From Pelargonium tetragonum (taxonomy: Eukaryota; Streptophyta; Magnoliopsida; Geraniales; Geraniaceae): a stretch of DNA of 64,000 nt. Positions 49,082 to 60,871 of the stretch are shown one piece after another. How positions within the stretch are numbered: the first letter of the stretch is position 1; each line of letters starts with the position of its first letter. Where the stretch lies: the NCBI GenBank assembly GCA_036897445.1, contig JAYMTL010000076.1, forward strand, positions 29,527 through 93,526, in the 5' to 3' direction. The notes under the pieces were generated by a model. That model did no database searches. It had not been told where the DNA came from and was given only the letters and a program-made list of their open reading frames with translations. A program made the translations under genes and the position numbers.

Positions 49082-52000
49082 TATTATTATAAGAAGAGCA
49101 GGAAATTCCCCGGCTTCTACCCCGCTTTAGTAGATCGGAGTAATAAAGGTCTACTAGCCCGAGAGGAAAAACCTTACTGAGACTCGGGGATCCCGTTAAA
49201 TAGAAGTTTGATACATACTATCTGGAATAGGAAACATAGTAACACCAAAACTATATTCTTTAATTACTTACTCTTTTGACTTGCTCCAAATAAATAGAGG
49301 CGACTCTCTTAAATTCTAAGAATTTCTTACTTTAGTGTCAGCGGAATCTAAAAGAAACTACTCTGTACTAAGAAAAAATCTCTTGCTTTCTCGAGCTCTC
49401 CCTTAGGAAATCTATCTTTTATTGGAGTTACACCGAATACCTTATCTGGAAAAAGTGCCCTAGCAGCTCCTAACTAAATTAACTATACAACTATACTTTG
49501 ACAACCCCCTTTCCCTCCCTCCGTGACACCTTAACAACAAGAAGAGAACATCTGTACTATTCTATATTCTACTTCACAAGCATTTACTGACTAAAGAACT
49601 CATTTAGGTTAGAATAACTTGAAAGGAATACAAATATCCTAAGAAGAAACTCCCCAAGCGCAATGAATAATAAAAGAGGCCGCGTTTGCGCCTTTTTACT
49701 GTCATTTTGGGGGTTATAGCGTGGGAGCAAAGACTTCTTTTTATTCTAGTTAAGAATGTCCCTAAATAAAAAATTTTAATGCTTGGGTCTTTAGGTATTT
49801 ATACTGCCCGATAAGGACTCTATGGGTTCCCCTTGGGATTTGTTCCATAGGCAATAAGGATTCTAGAAAAAAAAAAAAAAAGCATCCCCATAAAAGAATT
49901 TCGATAACTCCCTCTAGGACATTCCCGAATACCTCGGTCCCTTCATCTAAGCTTTATTAAGAGCAGTCGCTTTTCCCCTACTTTTTACACTTTCTTTTTA
50001 TTGACTTTAAAAAGAAAAGAAACTTCAATTTTAAGCCCAATGTATATAATAAGTTAATAAGTTACTTTTTAACAAACTAGAATTTCTTATTGACAACCCC
50101 TTTATAGGAAGCGTCAATCCTATTAAGAGAAATTTCCCTCAAATCAAATTAGAATTTTCTAAAACTTTCATATAGGGTATCTACTGGGAATTTTTAACTC
50201 CTCGCATAGCTTCAATAAAGGGTATTACAAGCAAGAGGGCTCTAACTGAAAATGCGTTTCTTTTAAGTGAATTAGGTTTTTCGAGTATTAAAGTTACCTT
50301 CTACAATTACTGAATAAAAGTAAAGAAACACAAATTTTTGGTAATTTACATTCTAAGAATTTGTATCGAAAGTTGTAAGTTAAGGTCTTTCTAGACTAGA
50401 ATGGAAGTAATACCTTTATCTTCAGGTTAGTCGGTTTCCTTTTAAGGGGAGAAAGTCGACCTAAGTTCCCTCCGTTTATTCCTTTATAAAAGATTTAGTT
50501 GGTAAGATGAGTTAAGTTATAATAACGTAACGAAGTGGAAGCCGGTTACAAGTATACAAGTGAAATAGCAGGAAAGATTTTTATCCAGGAGAAACCTATT
50601 TCCACGACAGCCCTGCCTCTGTATTATAAAGCGGGAGCATCATCTTTTTTTAGTATAACTTCCTTTCTATACCTCCAGTGTAGTATTTCACGAAATCCTT
50701 GTAATAAGAAGAATAAAGGCTTCTCTTAGTATATTCAGGGCATCATCTCTTTATTTAATTATACACCATTAGTTGCCGGGAGAAAAGCAAGGACAGATTC
50801 CAACCCGAAACCCTTAGACTAAGCTTTTAGGAAACTACAAACCCCTTTGAGTGGAGAGCTCCGAACTAAAGATATAAGATACCCCTTCCCCTTATTACAA
50901 AAGCATATAATTAATCCTTAAAAAAGCTACGTCTCTCGCTGGCCTCTTACGACTTACTTTATATAATTTATATAAAAAGGGCTCCACTAACTCTAACAAA
51001 ATTAGCTGTACCGCTTTGTTAATTCTAGATAGGATAAATCCAAGAGCTATGAAGCGTAATCTTATTAGTTTTGCCTCTGTCAAAAGCTTTTTCTGCTTCT
51101 CCCATTCTATAAACTTTAGTTAAAAGAGTATACAACAACCCCAAATACATAACCAGACAGAGCGAGGTATTGTTATACGGAACCTTATTTACTAGACCCT
51201 CACAGGTGAGTGAATATATTATTTTCTCAATCTTGGTATAATATAAAAGAAATGGATTTCTGTGTCCTTTCCCCCTTTTTCTTTTCTAGAGAAGGGAAAC
51301 TTATGAAACCCTTTTAATAAGCTCGCTCCCATATCCATGCGGGAGTCGGGCTCTTTTAATATATGATTTTTTTTATAGAAGATTCTGAGACTGCCTACTT
51401 AGCGTGTGATCTCCCAAAGCGAAACACTTAGCGAGGTTCCCGTGATATTCAAAAACCGAGGCGTGTCCTATCGCTGTAAATGCTCCCTAGCGTAATAATA
51501 TGTATACCTCCCCGGATGTAAAAGCCTCTAAAAGACTCCTTAGAACCCACTTATATCCTTGATTAAATGGCAGCTTATAAAATTAAGAGAAATGCGGATG
51601 ATAACTAAGGCTGAACCAACCCCCTAGCAGTGCCTATATTGCGGTTTAAGAGCCCCCTATATCTTTGACAGGGGGTTTGCTAATATAAAAACTTGGCTCT
51701 AAACATTTCAGATACTAATATGGATTAACCATCCTCTGGGATTGCTCCAAATTGTAGAGACTTGTTGCTTTACAGGAAAAGAAAAGTACCCTTATTCATA
51801 TTAAACAATTTCCGATTCCCATAACTTATAAAGTAAGCTCTATAAACAAAACATGATATTAAGAGTGAAGGAATTTCGCCCCTTTTCGCATAAAATGAAA
51901 TCTCTTTTACTGACATTATAATCACAAAACTCTGAAGGAGTCTAAAGGCTTCCTACTACAAGAGTTTTACTAAAGATCCACTAACAAGATACTCCCTTTT

Positions 52001-55000
52001 TTAGTTTAGTAAAGCTTTGAAAGATTGCTTTCAGTTAACAATTCCAGATAAGCCTTCCAACTCTGTTATGTTAAGGAACGACTTACTAACTCTGTCCAAG
52101 GCAGCTTGCTGTATAGGTGCTGCTAGACATAGTAAGTCCCGGATTAGTGGGATAGTTAGAATCCCCTATAATCAGTAGGAAATCTTGAACGCTCTATTAA
52201 TATTAATAGAAAATTGGTTAAATATATGAACCTTTTTTGTAAAGTTTTGTAGCGCTAAGCAAAGCGAAGCAATATTATAAATCAACTAGAAGAGAATCCT
52301 TATAATTTGGAGTTCATAGCTTAAGCTCCAGGGAGTGTGAGTCTTACTATTTTTAGACTAAGAGACGAAAATAAGAAAAGCTAAATAGAATTATGATAGC
52401 TACAAAAAAGAACAAATTAGGAGTAAATATTAAAAAGTCTAAGAGATTTACTTTAATGAAATAGGTAATACTGTAATAGTTCTAGATAGTTTAGTAGCTT
52501 ATTCTACGAACCCTGAGTTAAGAAAAATTTTAGATAAGTGAGATATTCTCGTTCGAAGCAGCATAATCTTTCCTTACACAAAAATCTCTTTTCTCTATAG
52601 TAATTGATAACTCCTAAAATAGAAAAATAGAACCGAACCTCTTTCTTATAATAATTACAAATCTCGCAATTTCCCTCAAGTTACAACTTTTAATATGACA
52701 CGGTTAATCTTTTAGTACTAAAAGAGATTTTGGCTTCCCTATAACAACAGCGCCTCCTATTTATAAAGATTGTCATATAAAAACCCCTTTCAGTTATTAC
52801 GTTATAAGATCCTTTTAGATGCTGCATTGTAAGTAAGCACGTCCCGAATCAGAGGAGGGACTTTATCTAAGTCTTGAGAATCTTTTTAGGCGAAAGTCTC
52901 CGTGTCAAAAAAACAAATTATTTTAAAGGTTGCGGCGAGAGCAACCTATGAACCAACTATAACGGGATTCCCCGATATTGTGCTCAACCAGAGTTTAGTG
53001 TTAAAATAGCATATATTAGAGACTGAGTAACAACAAAAGCTTGTAAAATTAAGGTCCCGTCTTATACTCAGGTTAATACTTCCTTAGATTTCCAGTGGGA
53101 ATATTAGAAGACTTCTGAAGTGGTTTTTAACTTATGGTATAGGAGAAACTTTGAGCAAGGACCCTCGGGCTTTATCGTCCAGCTAACTAAACTGCATAAA
53201 CTAATCAACAAGACGGAGAATAAGAAATTGAAACTTATTTATAGAAGTTTTATATGAAACTCTTCCTTGCGATTTGTCACTACTCTTATCTTGATGTAAA
53301 GGGTTACCTGCCAACTATATTCCTTACTTTTTGCGGAGCCTATACCCGGGAGCTTAAAACATCAGCATTTTAGGCTTAACCGAGACTTTACCGTCTTGCA
53401 AATCAAAGTGAAATAAAAGGTTGAGTATTTTACTTCTAAAATAGACCCCCAACTTACTCCTACAATTCTTCTAAGGTTTTGCCGATTAAGAGCTCTTTTG
53501 AAGAGCTTAAATTTATAGAACTAAACGTATACAAAAATTAGCTTTTTTATAAACTTTTCAAGACCATTCCGCTCCGCCAAATTTAGAGAGGGGCTCTTAA
53601 ACAGGGAATGCCTTTATTATAACAGAAGCTATTAACCAAAACGCAAATCCACGTAATAGATTCTTATCTCTTTGACTTTACCAAAAAACGCTGCTCTGGG
53701 AGCATCCACAAGATTTTCTACTCTGATCTGAAAAGTACAGACATCCCTTGAAAACTTAGATTCGTTAGAACACCCATAGTTATATGTTTAGAAGGTACGG
53801 TATTAGCACTTTAGAGTGGTATTCAATTACGGAAATTTTATGTTCTTGGTATTAAGTTAAGTTAATGCGGTTTAGTCCTATAAATAAATAGACGGGGTTT
53901 CTTTTTCTACCAAACCCTAATTCTTTTTTGACGGGATATGTAGTATAACAAGGTATCTGGGCAGTTTTGAGTTTTGAAAAATTAACCGCCTATTTGTCAA
54001 GAGTACCTGATTCGAACCTTTAGAATCAAGGCAAACTTTAAGACTAAAAAAATCCGTAAAAGGGCACTTATCAAAAAATTTTCAGGTCTCTGTCTCTCTA
54101 CAAAAACGGTAAAGTGAATACTACATTCTTTATTTATAGAACTCTCTGAAAGTAACTAAGTTCAGTAAGCTAAGGGATAGCTTGAGAGAGGCTTAATGTA
54201 GAACTTGAAAACTCTGGTGAAAATAACATTATGCAGAAAAGAGCTGTATCCTCCTTTTATGGAGTAGTGAATAAGTTTTTATCCTAAAAGAGCGCTAGTG
54301 TTGTCACTAAAGTAGGCTTTTCTTTTACTACTACTTTTTCGAGAGGCCCGGTTTGTACAATAAAATAAGAGTACACCTTCACTACTTAAAGTGGGGATTT
54401 CCTAAAGAGTTGCTTCAGTAAATTCGTTTTATAGCGGCGATACTGTACTTCAAGCCTTTCCGGGACTGTTATCCTCTCAATTCTATTAACTTCATTTTAT
54501 TATATTACTTTAACAGATGTTAAGGGGTTGCCGGCGGATAACCCGGGGAAATCCTGGCTGTAATCGTAGCGCACTCTAAACTTATGTATATCAAACCCCT
54601 TTATCGTGTGGGGCCTCGCGAGGCATCCTTTGTATTTCCTTTCGTAAGCAGTAAGGCTCCGGTATTTAGAAGATATACAAATTATTTACTAAATACCTAC
54701 TAAGAGACTTCTAGTTGAATGACTAAGCAAAGATTAGTAAATAACGAATGACTTATAGCGAGTAAATTCCTCCTCTTTTTTTTAAGGAGTTTCTGGCTTA
54801 TGCAAAAACATTTTAGGATAAAATTTAGTTAAAATACCTTGGGTAATGACGGCCCTTTTAGTCCGAGGAGTACTCTTGAAAGTAAAAGGAGGGTCTCGTA
54901 GGATATGACTTAGACCGCATCTGAAACAAGGTATCTAAAAATTAGAGAGTCAATAAGCATAGTTAGAATAAATGAAAGAGTAAGCAGCCTCAGTAAAACT

Positions 55001-55046
55001 TTTAATTTGCTCAATCCTTTCAAAATTCTACTTTGCTTGGTTTTAG
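49082..55046. other. Non-coding AT-rich DNA
   Basis: No gene is recognised. It contains a 15-A run at 49867-49881 and a decayed dyad-like GTAACGAAGT at 50527-50536. Frames at 50535-50729 (plus, 64 codons) and 50895-51083 (minus, 62) are of chance length. Confidence 0.65.
49867..49881 (+). repeat. A15 homopolymer
   Basis: Fifteen consecutive A, the longest mononucleotide run that I see. It could be slippage or sequencing-prone sequence. There is no retroposon structure upstream. Confidence 0.8.
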
Positions 55047-55131
55047 AAAAAGCCGATACGACTCGAACCTACAACACAACCTCTAAAGGTCGGTACTTTA
55101 TTTTACCAATTAAACTAAACTACAAGCCCCT
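55047..55131 (-). pseudogene. tRNA-like remnant, identity unassigned
   Basis: On the minus strand the order is AGGGGCT, then TAGTTTAGTTTAATTGGTAAAAT (D-arm with a duplicated TTTAG/TTTAA step), then CGACC-TTTAGA-GGTTG (five-pair anticodon stem, 6-nt loop), then GTAGGTTCGAGTCGTAT (T-arm with one mismatch). The arms and order are those of a tRNA. The 6-nt anticodon loop means one base has been lost, and the acceptor ends pair poorly. The anticodon region resembles trnK and the start resembles trnW, so I leave it unassigned. Confidence 0.5.
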
Positions 55132-58100
55132 AAAAACTCTGATATTATAGAAGTAATCCCTATATGAACTTCTCTAAGCTAAACCTTTGACTACCCCAGG
55201 CTCTCTCTCTAATGTGGTCGAGTTCCACTCCTAATATATTCTGCAATATAAAGAAGCATACTAACCTTTGTTTAAGGACCCTCTTTGCAAAAAAGAGTAG
55301 ATTGATATTTCTCAATTTGGAATGTATAAAAAAAGGCATATCCCTACAAAGAGTACTGACTCCTTATAAAGCACTAAGTACGACCTATTCCCGTAATGAA
55401 AGAAAAAGTAAAGAGGTGTCGATGACTAAAACCTTCCAGAATCAAGCTGAACGAGAAGAAACTCTTGGGTATATAAAAGTACTATAAGAAATTTATGCAT
55501 CACTTCGGTGCTAATTTAATCCCTTGTAGATGGGATTCTAGATTCATTTTATTCAGATAGGCTGGGGTAAGCGGGTGTCTTTCTTTCAAGCAAAAACAAA
55601 GAGCTTCTCTATTCTAAAATAGAAAGGTTCTTGAAGCATACCCATAAAATTTGGCAGTGCTCTAAAGTAAACCCTTGTACCCCCCCGTTATTACGTCAAG
55701 AGACCCACTTAGCTGAAAGCAGTTTCGACTCTTTACTTTATATCTACTACATTTTTTTAAGAAATATTGTACTGATAAACCTTATAAAAATAAAAAAGAA
55801 TCCCCCTTTTAGGTCAAAGCCTAGGACTGCTTACAAAAAAGCTACCTATCTTTTTTAGCTCGAAGGAGCCTTTATTGTATTGTGAAGCATGCCCCTTACA
55901 TAGCTTAGAGACCCATCCCGCCGGAATATCAAAAGAAAGCCGTGTACTTGTACTGAATTCTCTGGATATGAATAATAGAGCCAGTATAGAAATAGAAAAA
56001 GTATCCACGCGTAACACCCCAGCAAATATAGAAAAAGGCCTCTTGAGCAATTAAGACAAGAAACTTAAACTCAAAATTCTCCTTGAGATTCTATTATGAT
56101 AATAAAAGCTCTGCTTTTTTACTGTATCCTTTTTTCTATTTAATTAGACTTCGACTTTTCGATCCGTAGGAAATCCCCTAATTAGAGCAAACTAATTTAC
56201 AATTGAAATAAAAAGGACATTTGTAAGATTTTAAACGCTCGGTGTATAAAACTTCAGTAAGATATATCGGGAATTCTGAAGAATGGAGGTGTTTTTTAAT
56301 TACATGCTCCAAAGAGGCTGACATAAAATTCAAGGTATACTCAATTTAGAGTTTGGTACTGTGTTGTTAAAAACTCTGGGGTGAAGGGATACTAACTAAT
56401 TGAACTTAGCATACATCCATATGCGTGGTATAGTCTTAACTTGTATTTCTACATAGACAGGGGACTTGGTTTTGAAACCAAAATATGATGAAACGGGATA
56501 CTTCCTTTAAGCTTTAAGTTGCGGCTGTTGACAAGCTTTAATAGTACTAAGCCCCCGCTTTTGCTTTTATATTCTGTGGTTAGTGTTACAGGACTACCTG
56601 CATTTTCATTTTAAATAAAGAAAATTTGTTTAATACTTTAATAAAAAAGAGCGAAAACTGCGGATATTAACCTAGAACGTCCTTTTACAGCATACTTATT
56701 CCCATGTACAGTACAACAAACAGGCAGCGCGTATTGGGTCCTATTATGAAAGAAATGATAACTCTATATATTTACACGGAAGCTTCTGCTATAGGAGAGT
56801 CCAGATCTAGTCTGGATTTCCTTTTAGATTTTAAATATCAAATACAAGAAAAACAGACCACTTGCTTTTTATAAGGCTTTTACTTAGTTAATCGCATCCT
56901 CTGCCCGCATATTATACAGGTAATTCTTATCGTGCTAAATTTTATTTTGTCAATTTTTATGACAGTAGTATGAGTATGAAATTCGGACTTATTCCTTACA
57001 GGGAATCCCTTTGCTTACACTAAATACCGGAGGTACCTTTAGAAAGGAGTTGAGGTTGCAATTTCACTAAGGGGCAGTAGAATATTTTATCGAGCGTAGT
57101 TTGAGATAGATTTTGTGTATATTGTAGGGTACTTTTTAGGTCTTAATATCTCTATAAGAATAGAAAGTCAAAGCTTGTATGTTTTTAAAGACTGCCGAAG
57201 GTTAGTTACTTAAAAAGCTGCTTTCGCCAAGGGAAATAAGCAGGAGTTTTTGGATATTGTTGGTGGATGGTAAACACTATAGAGTGCCTTAGCCATTTTG
57301 AAGAGTCCTGTAGGAAATTAACAACTACTTTAATAAACTTAGAAAGCTAAAACCTTTTTGATATTGATATGAAATACCCATTAAAATGAAATTTTTATAA
57401 AAACTTCTTAGTTAGCGCTTATAAATAAGAATCTATCAGTACTAGCGTTTTTAGAAAGGTTTAGTATATTAGTAAACTCAACAAAGTTCGAAACAAAACA
57501 TAAGAAACCTCTTAATATTGTAATTATGGGTTTTTCTAACCTAGGCAAATCGAGTCTGGGCTTGCCCAAATCTTTTTCATCACTCTAGACCAACCTTTTA
57601 CTTTACACTGCTTCATCCTGGAGTCAAAGGGTTTGAATCTTTGCATGCCGATATCAACTGTGCTTTACCGCGTAGCTTTAGAATCTAACGGCTCACTTTA
57701 CTATAACGAGTTGAGTATGAAAGACGAGCTCAATCCGTTTGTATTTAAGCGATTCTGCTTTTCTTAAATACACAAAGGCAAAACTTCGCAGGCATATTGC
57801 ATGACTGTGTAATCTATCTTGTTCTTATTTTATTATACAAGACTGAATAAGGTCCTTATATAAGGTTCCTCCCATCAGTACCTCCTTTATATTCAGTATC
57901 ACATAGGAAACGAAACGGAGCACATAATCACAGTCTTGCAAAGAACACTCTTGTAACATGAGGTCTAGGATTCTCGCAAGGTCCTTGGTCCCGCATTTAT
58001 AAGTCTACCCTTAAAGAAAAAAAGATAGTGTAGCATCCTACAAAGGCTTTTCTAGTTCTATAAAGAAAAAGATATAAGTTTAAGAAATAACTAGAATTTA

Positions 58101-60837
58101 TATGTTAAAACAAAAACCTTCAGTAAGTATGATACAACAGGAGCCTCCTGCTTAGCATTAGCATTGAAGCATGGAATACTCCTCTTAAATGAAAGAGGAT
58201 TTCTTGCTTCCGCGTAAGAAAGAGATTCATGAACGACTCTCCTTCATTTTTTTTTATAATACCTTCTACTACTCTTTCTTGGGTTTGGTTAAGGGCCCTT
58301 TTAAGTAAGATTGCTGTAACTATTCTTCTTATCTTAATTACATTACCTTAGTTTTCCTTCTTTAACTAGATCGAGAATTGAGGAACGTGAAAGCCGACCC
58401 TTGCTTTTCTTTGTATTTCCTAAACTTCTTTAACCAGAATACCGTAACACTTTATAAGTAAGACTAAAAAAAATCTGTATCTCTCCCTTAAAAATCCCTG
58501 TCAAAGCAACTCTCTTAGTTTTCTTTATTTTAGATATTTCTTAACGCCAGGCTCCTAGAAGCTGCTAAGCTTTTTCATTTCCTGTCTTAGTACCTTGGTT
58601 CAGAACCAATCAAATATGAAGCCCTTTAGCGTTACCCTAGTGAGTTCCTACTTGCAAACCTGGAAACAAATGACCTTAGCTTCGGTTCTTTATATTATAC
58701 TAGACTCCTTAACTTTAATCCGGAAGCGGAAACCTAGAAAAACAAGGAACATAAGTAGACAACCTACCCCTAACGCCTTGTTTCAGAGCTATAAGACCCT
58801 TCCTCCCTTACTCTTAAAAAGTCATCCCAACCCTTCCTTTGCAATATCCAGAATAGGAGACATAAAAGAAAGAGACTTTCGAATTCCTTTTTTTACAGTA
58901 CAGATCCAACTTCTTAAGAAATTTCTTTTGTTTAAAATTCCCTGGTGATTCTAGAGAAGCTTACTTTCTTAAGTTAAGAGAATAGGATAGCAGATTCCTG
59001 ACTTCAATATCTTGTTTAGTATATAGAAAGCTTTTGGTTAGTAGTTAAGGGGTATTCCTCTGGCTTCCAGCACTATAAAGATAAGGAGGAGAGAAACCCA
59101 ATGAATTCCTTGTTTTTAAACTCTTAAATTGACTTTATATAAAATAATGAACAGAATTTCCTACTCAATCCAAAAGGGGCAACTAAAACTAGACTATCTA
59201 TTCCTAAAGACGGACTCCTTTATATACAAATAGGTATAAGACTAAGACACTAAAACAAGGTAAGGCATACATATAAGGTTGAGTCTAATTAGACCGAGTT
59301 TGGAATCGCTTCTATAGAAAGAAAACGAAATACCTTACTGAAACATTGAAATTGAAAGCAGAGGAAATTGAGATATAAACTGCCCTGAGTAGCGCCTCTA
59401 AAATTATCCGTTAGAACAGCTATCCCAGACCGGAAAATACACAGGTGTTCAAGTCCCGTAGTTCTAGTACAAGAAAATGAGATTGTTCCTAAAGTTTCTA
59501 TTAATCGGTGCGGCTACCTACTGGAGCTTTCTACAGCCAAAGGTTATATAATACATATCAAAAGGTGACTTAGAATTTCATTCCTCTGATAGTAGTGCAG
59601 GAAAAAGTTTCTCTCCTATTCCTATATTAGGGGGATCCATCAGGATTTGCTTAGGATACCTAGTCTATGTCAGAGTTCCCTGCTAATTAGTGGGCTGCGT
59701 GGAAGCTCTCTTATTGTTTGGAATCTATTCTGCCTCATTTATCTTATATCTTGTCATTAAGTTGAATAACTCTAAATTTAACTCTTTGCTATTTTCGAAA
59801 AGGCACGCCTGGGAATCTTAGGGAAACTGAATTTCTCTTTCTATATAAGTGATTCTCATGACAAAACTCTTAAATTCAATTTTATGAAAGGGTTTAAGAA
59901 AGTTCCTTTTTATTTAAATTGCAAAGGGGAATGGGAGGGGAATCCACACAAGAGTAGGTTAAACTGCGCCATAGCGCATTAAAAATGGCCGTAGAATCGT
60001 TTATAGCATTATCCGAAATTCTCTACTACAAAAGGAATTTGGAAAATCCTATTAAGTGAGGGACTTCTTAACACTCTAGATTGATATTGAAAACCCTTTA
60101 AAGTAATGCAATTAATAGTGCTTGCTCAAAGACTCTGTTGGTGCCATAAGATAATCGGAGCCCTTTTCTTTTTTTGTATCTAATTAATCCATAGACCTTT
60201 CTTTTAAAAAGAGTTCAAAAGAGAGCAGTTTCTACTAGAGCCAGTCAAAAGCAAAGCCCCTATGCTTCTTTTTACCGGGAATACTAATAAGGAATAACCT
60301 CGAGCAAGGGGGTCTAAAGCTGACATTAAAAAAGGCTTTTGAGTTCTCACGTCTGATACTTGGTAGGTTCCTCCAGCTTACTATAAAGTTAAAACCCGGG
60401 CAAGCAGGGAGAGCCCTATAAAATGAATCGGAACGAAAGGGATCCTACTTATAGTAAAAGTAGAAAACCCCTTTTTCCAATCAAGTCAAGTATACTGCAA
60501 GCGTCCCTTCTATAAAAATCTAAATAAGGATGTAGCTTTTTAAAAGATTTTCTAAATTTCCCAAGGAAATCTATAACTATACTCTAATTGCAGTTCGGAC
60601 GGCTTCTTTTCTATAAGTGTACTCATCTCTAAAATTAGTAGAGCCATCTCAGCGCAAGCCTAAAGTAAAGGTTAGAGTAATCCCGCTTAATTAGTAAATC
60701 AAAAATGCAGATTTAGTTTTTACAAGAATATCCGAGCTTTTTTGTGTTTTGCCTCTGGACTTTATAAAAGTTTTGCGATTGAAACTGCCTTTATTATAAT
60801 ATATGATGCTAGACTGCGCGTGCATTAGAAAATCTTA
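55132..60837. other. Non-coding AT-rich DNA
   Basis: No gene is recognised. The longest frame outside the plasmid block is 58595-58948 (plus, 117 codons, TTG start, basic with a hydrophobic middle). It has no motif that I know, and one or two frames of this length are expected by chance. Frames at 55212-55487, 55631-55858 and 55814-56050 are likewise unremarkable. GGGCCC is at 58293-58298 and a minus dyad motif at 58335-58348. Confidence 0.6.
58335..58348 (-). repeat. 14-nt dyad motif copy, AGG-TAAT-GTA-ATTA (minus strand)
   Basis: Exact 14-base match, on the minus strand, to the copies at 1349, 44345 and 63198. Confidence 0.7.
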
Positions 60838-60871
60838 CTTTTTGTTATCTGTATCTACAGATAACAAAAAG
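60838..60871. repeat. 16-bp perfect inverted repeat, almost no loop
   Basis: The arms at 60838-60853 and 60856-60871 are perfect complements (CTTTTTGTTATCTGTA and its reverse complement) separated by TC. With a realistic 4-nt loop the stem is 15 bp. There is no gene next to it and no T-run of the kind that follows a bacterial terminator. It is a candidate hairpin or recombination scar. Confidence 0.8.

Noticed and set aside
56468-56490. tRNA-Ser-like anticodon stem TTGGTTTTGAAACCAA
   Set aside because: A good stem-loop, but no D-arm or T-arm at the right distance.
57580-57650. tRNA-like T-loop GGGTTTGAATC on the minus strand
   Set aside because: Isolated loop sequence without supporting stems.
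58595-58948. 117-codon plus-strand open frame as a gene
   Set aside because: TTG start, no known motif and no neighbour. About 1.3 frames of this length are expected in 64 kb at this stop frequency.
60838-60871. Rho-independent terminator
   Set aside because: No gene upstream and no T-run in the right place. It is kept only as an inverted repeat.
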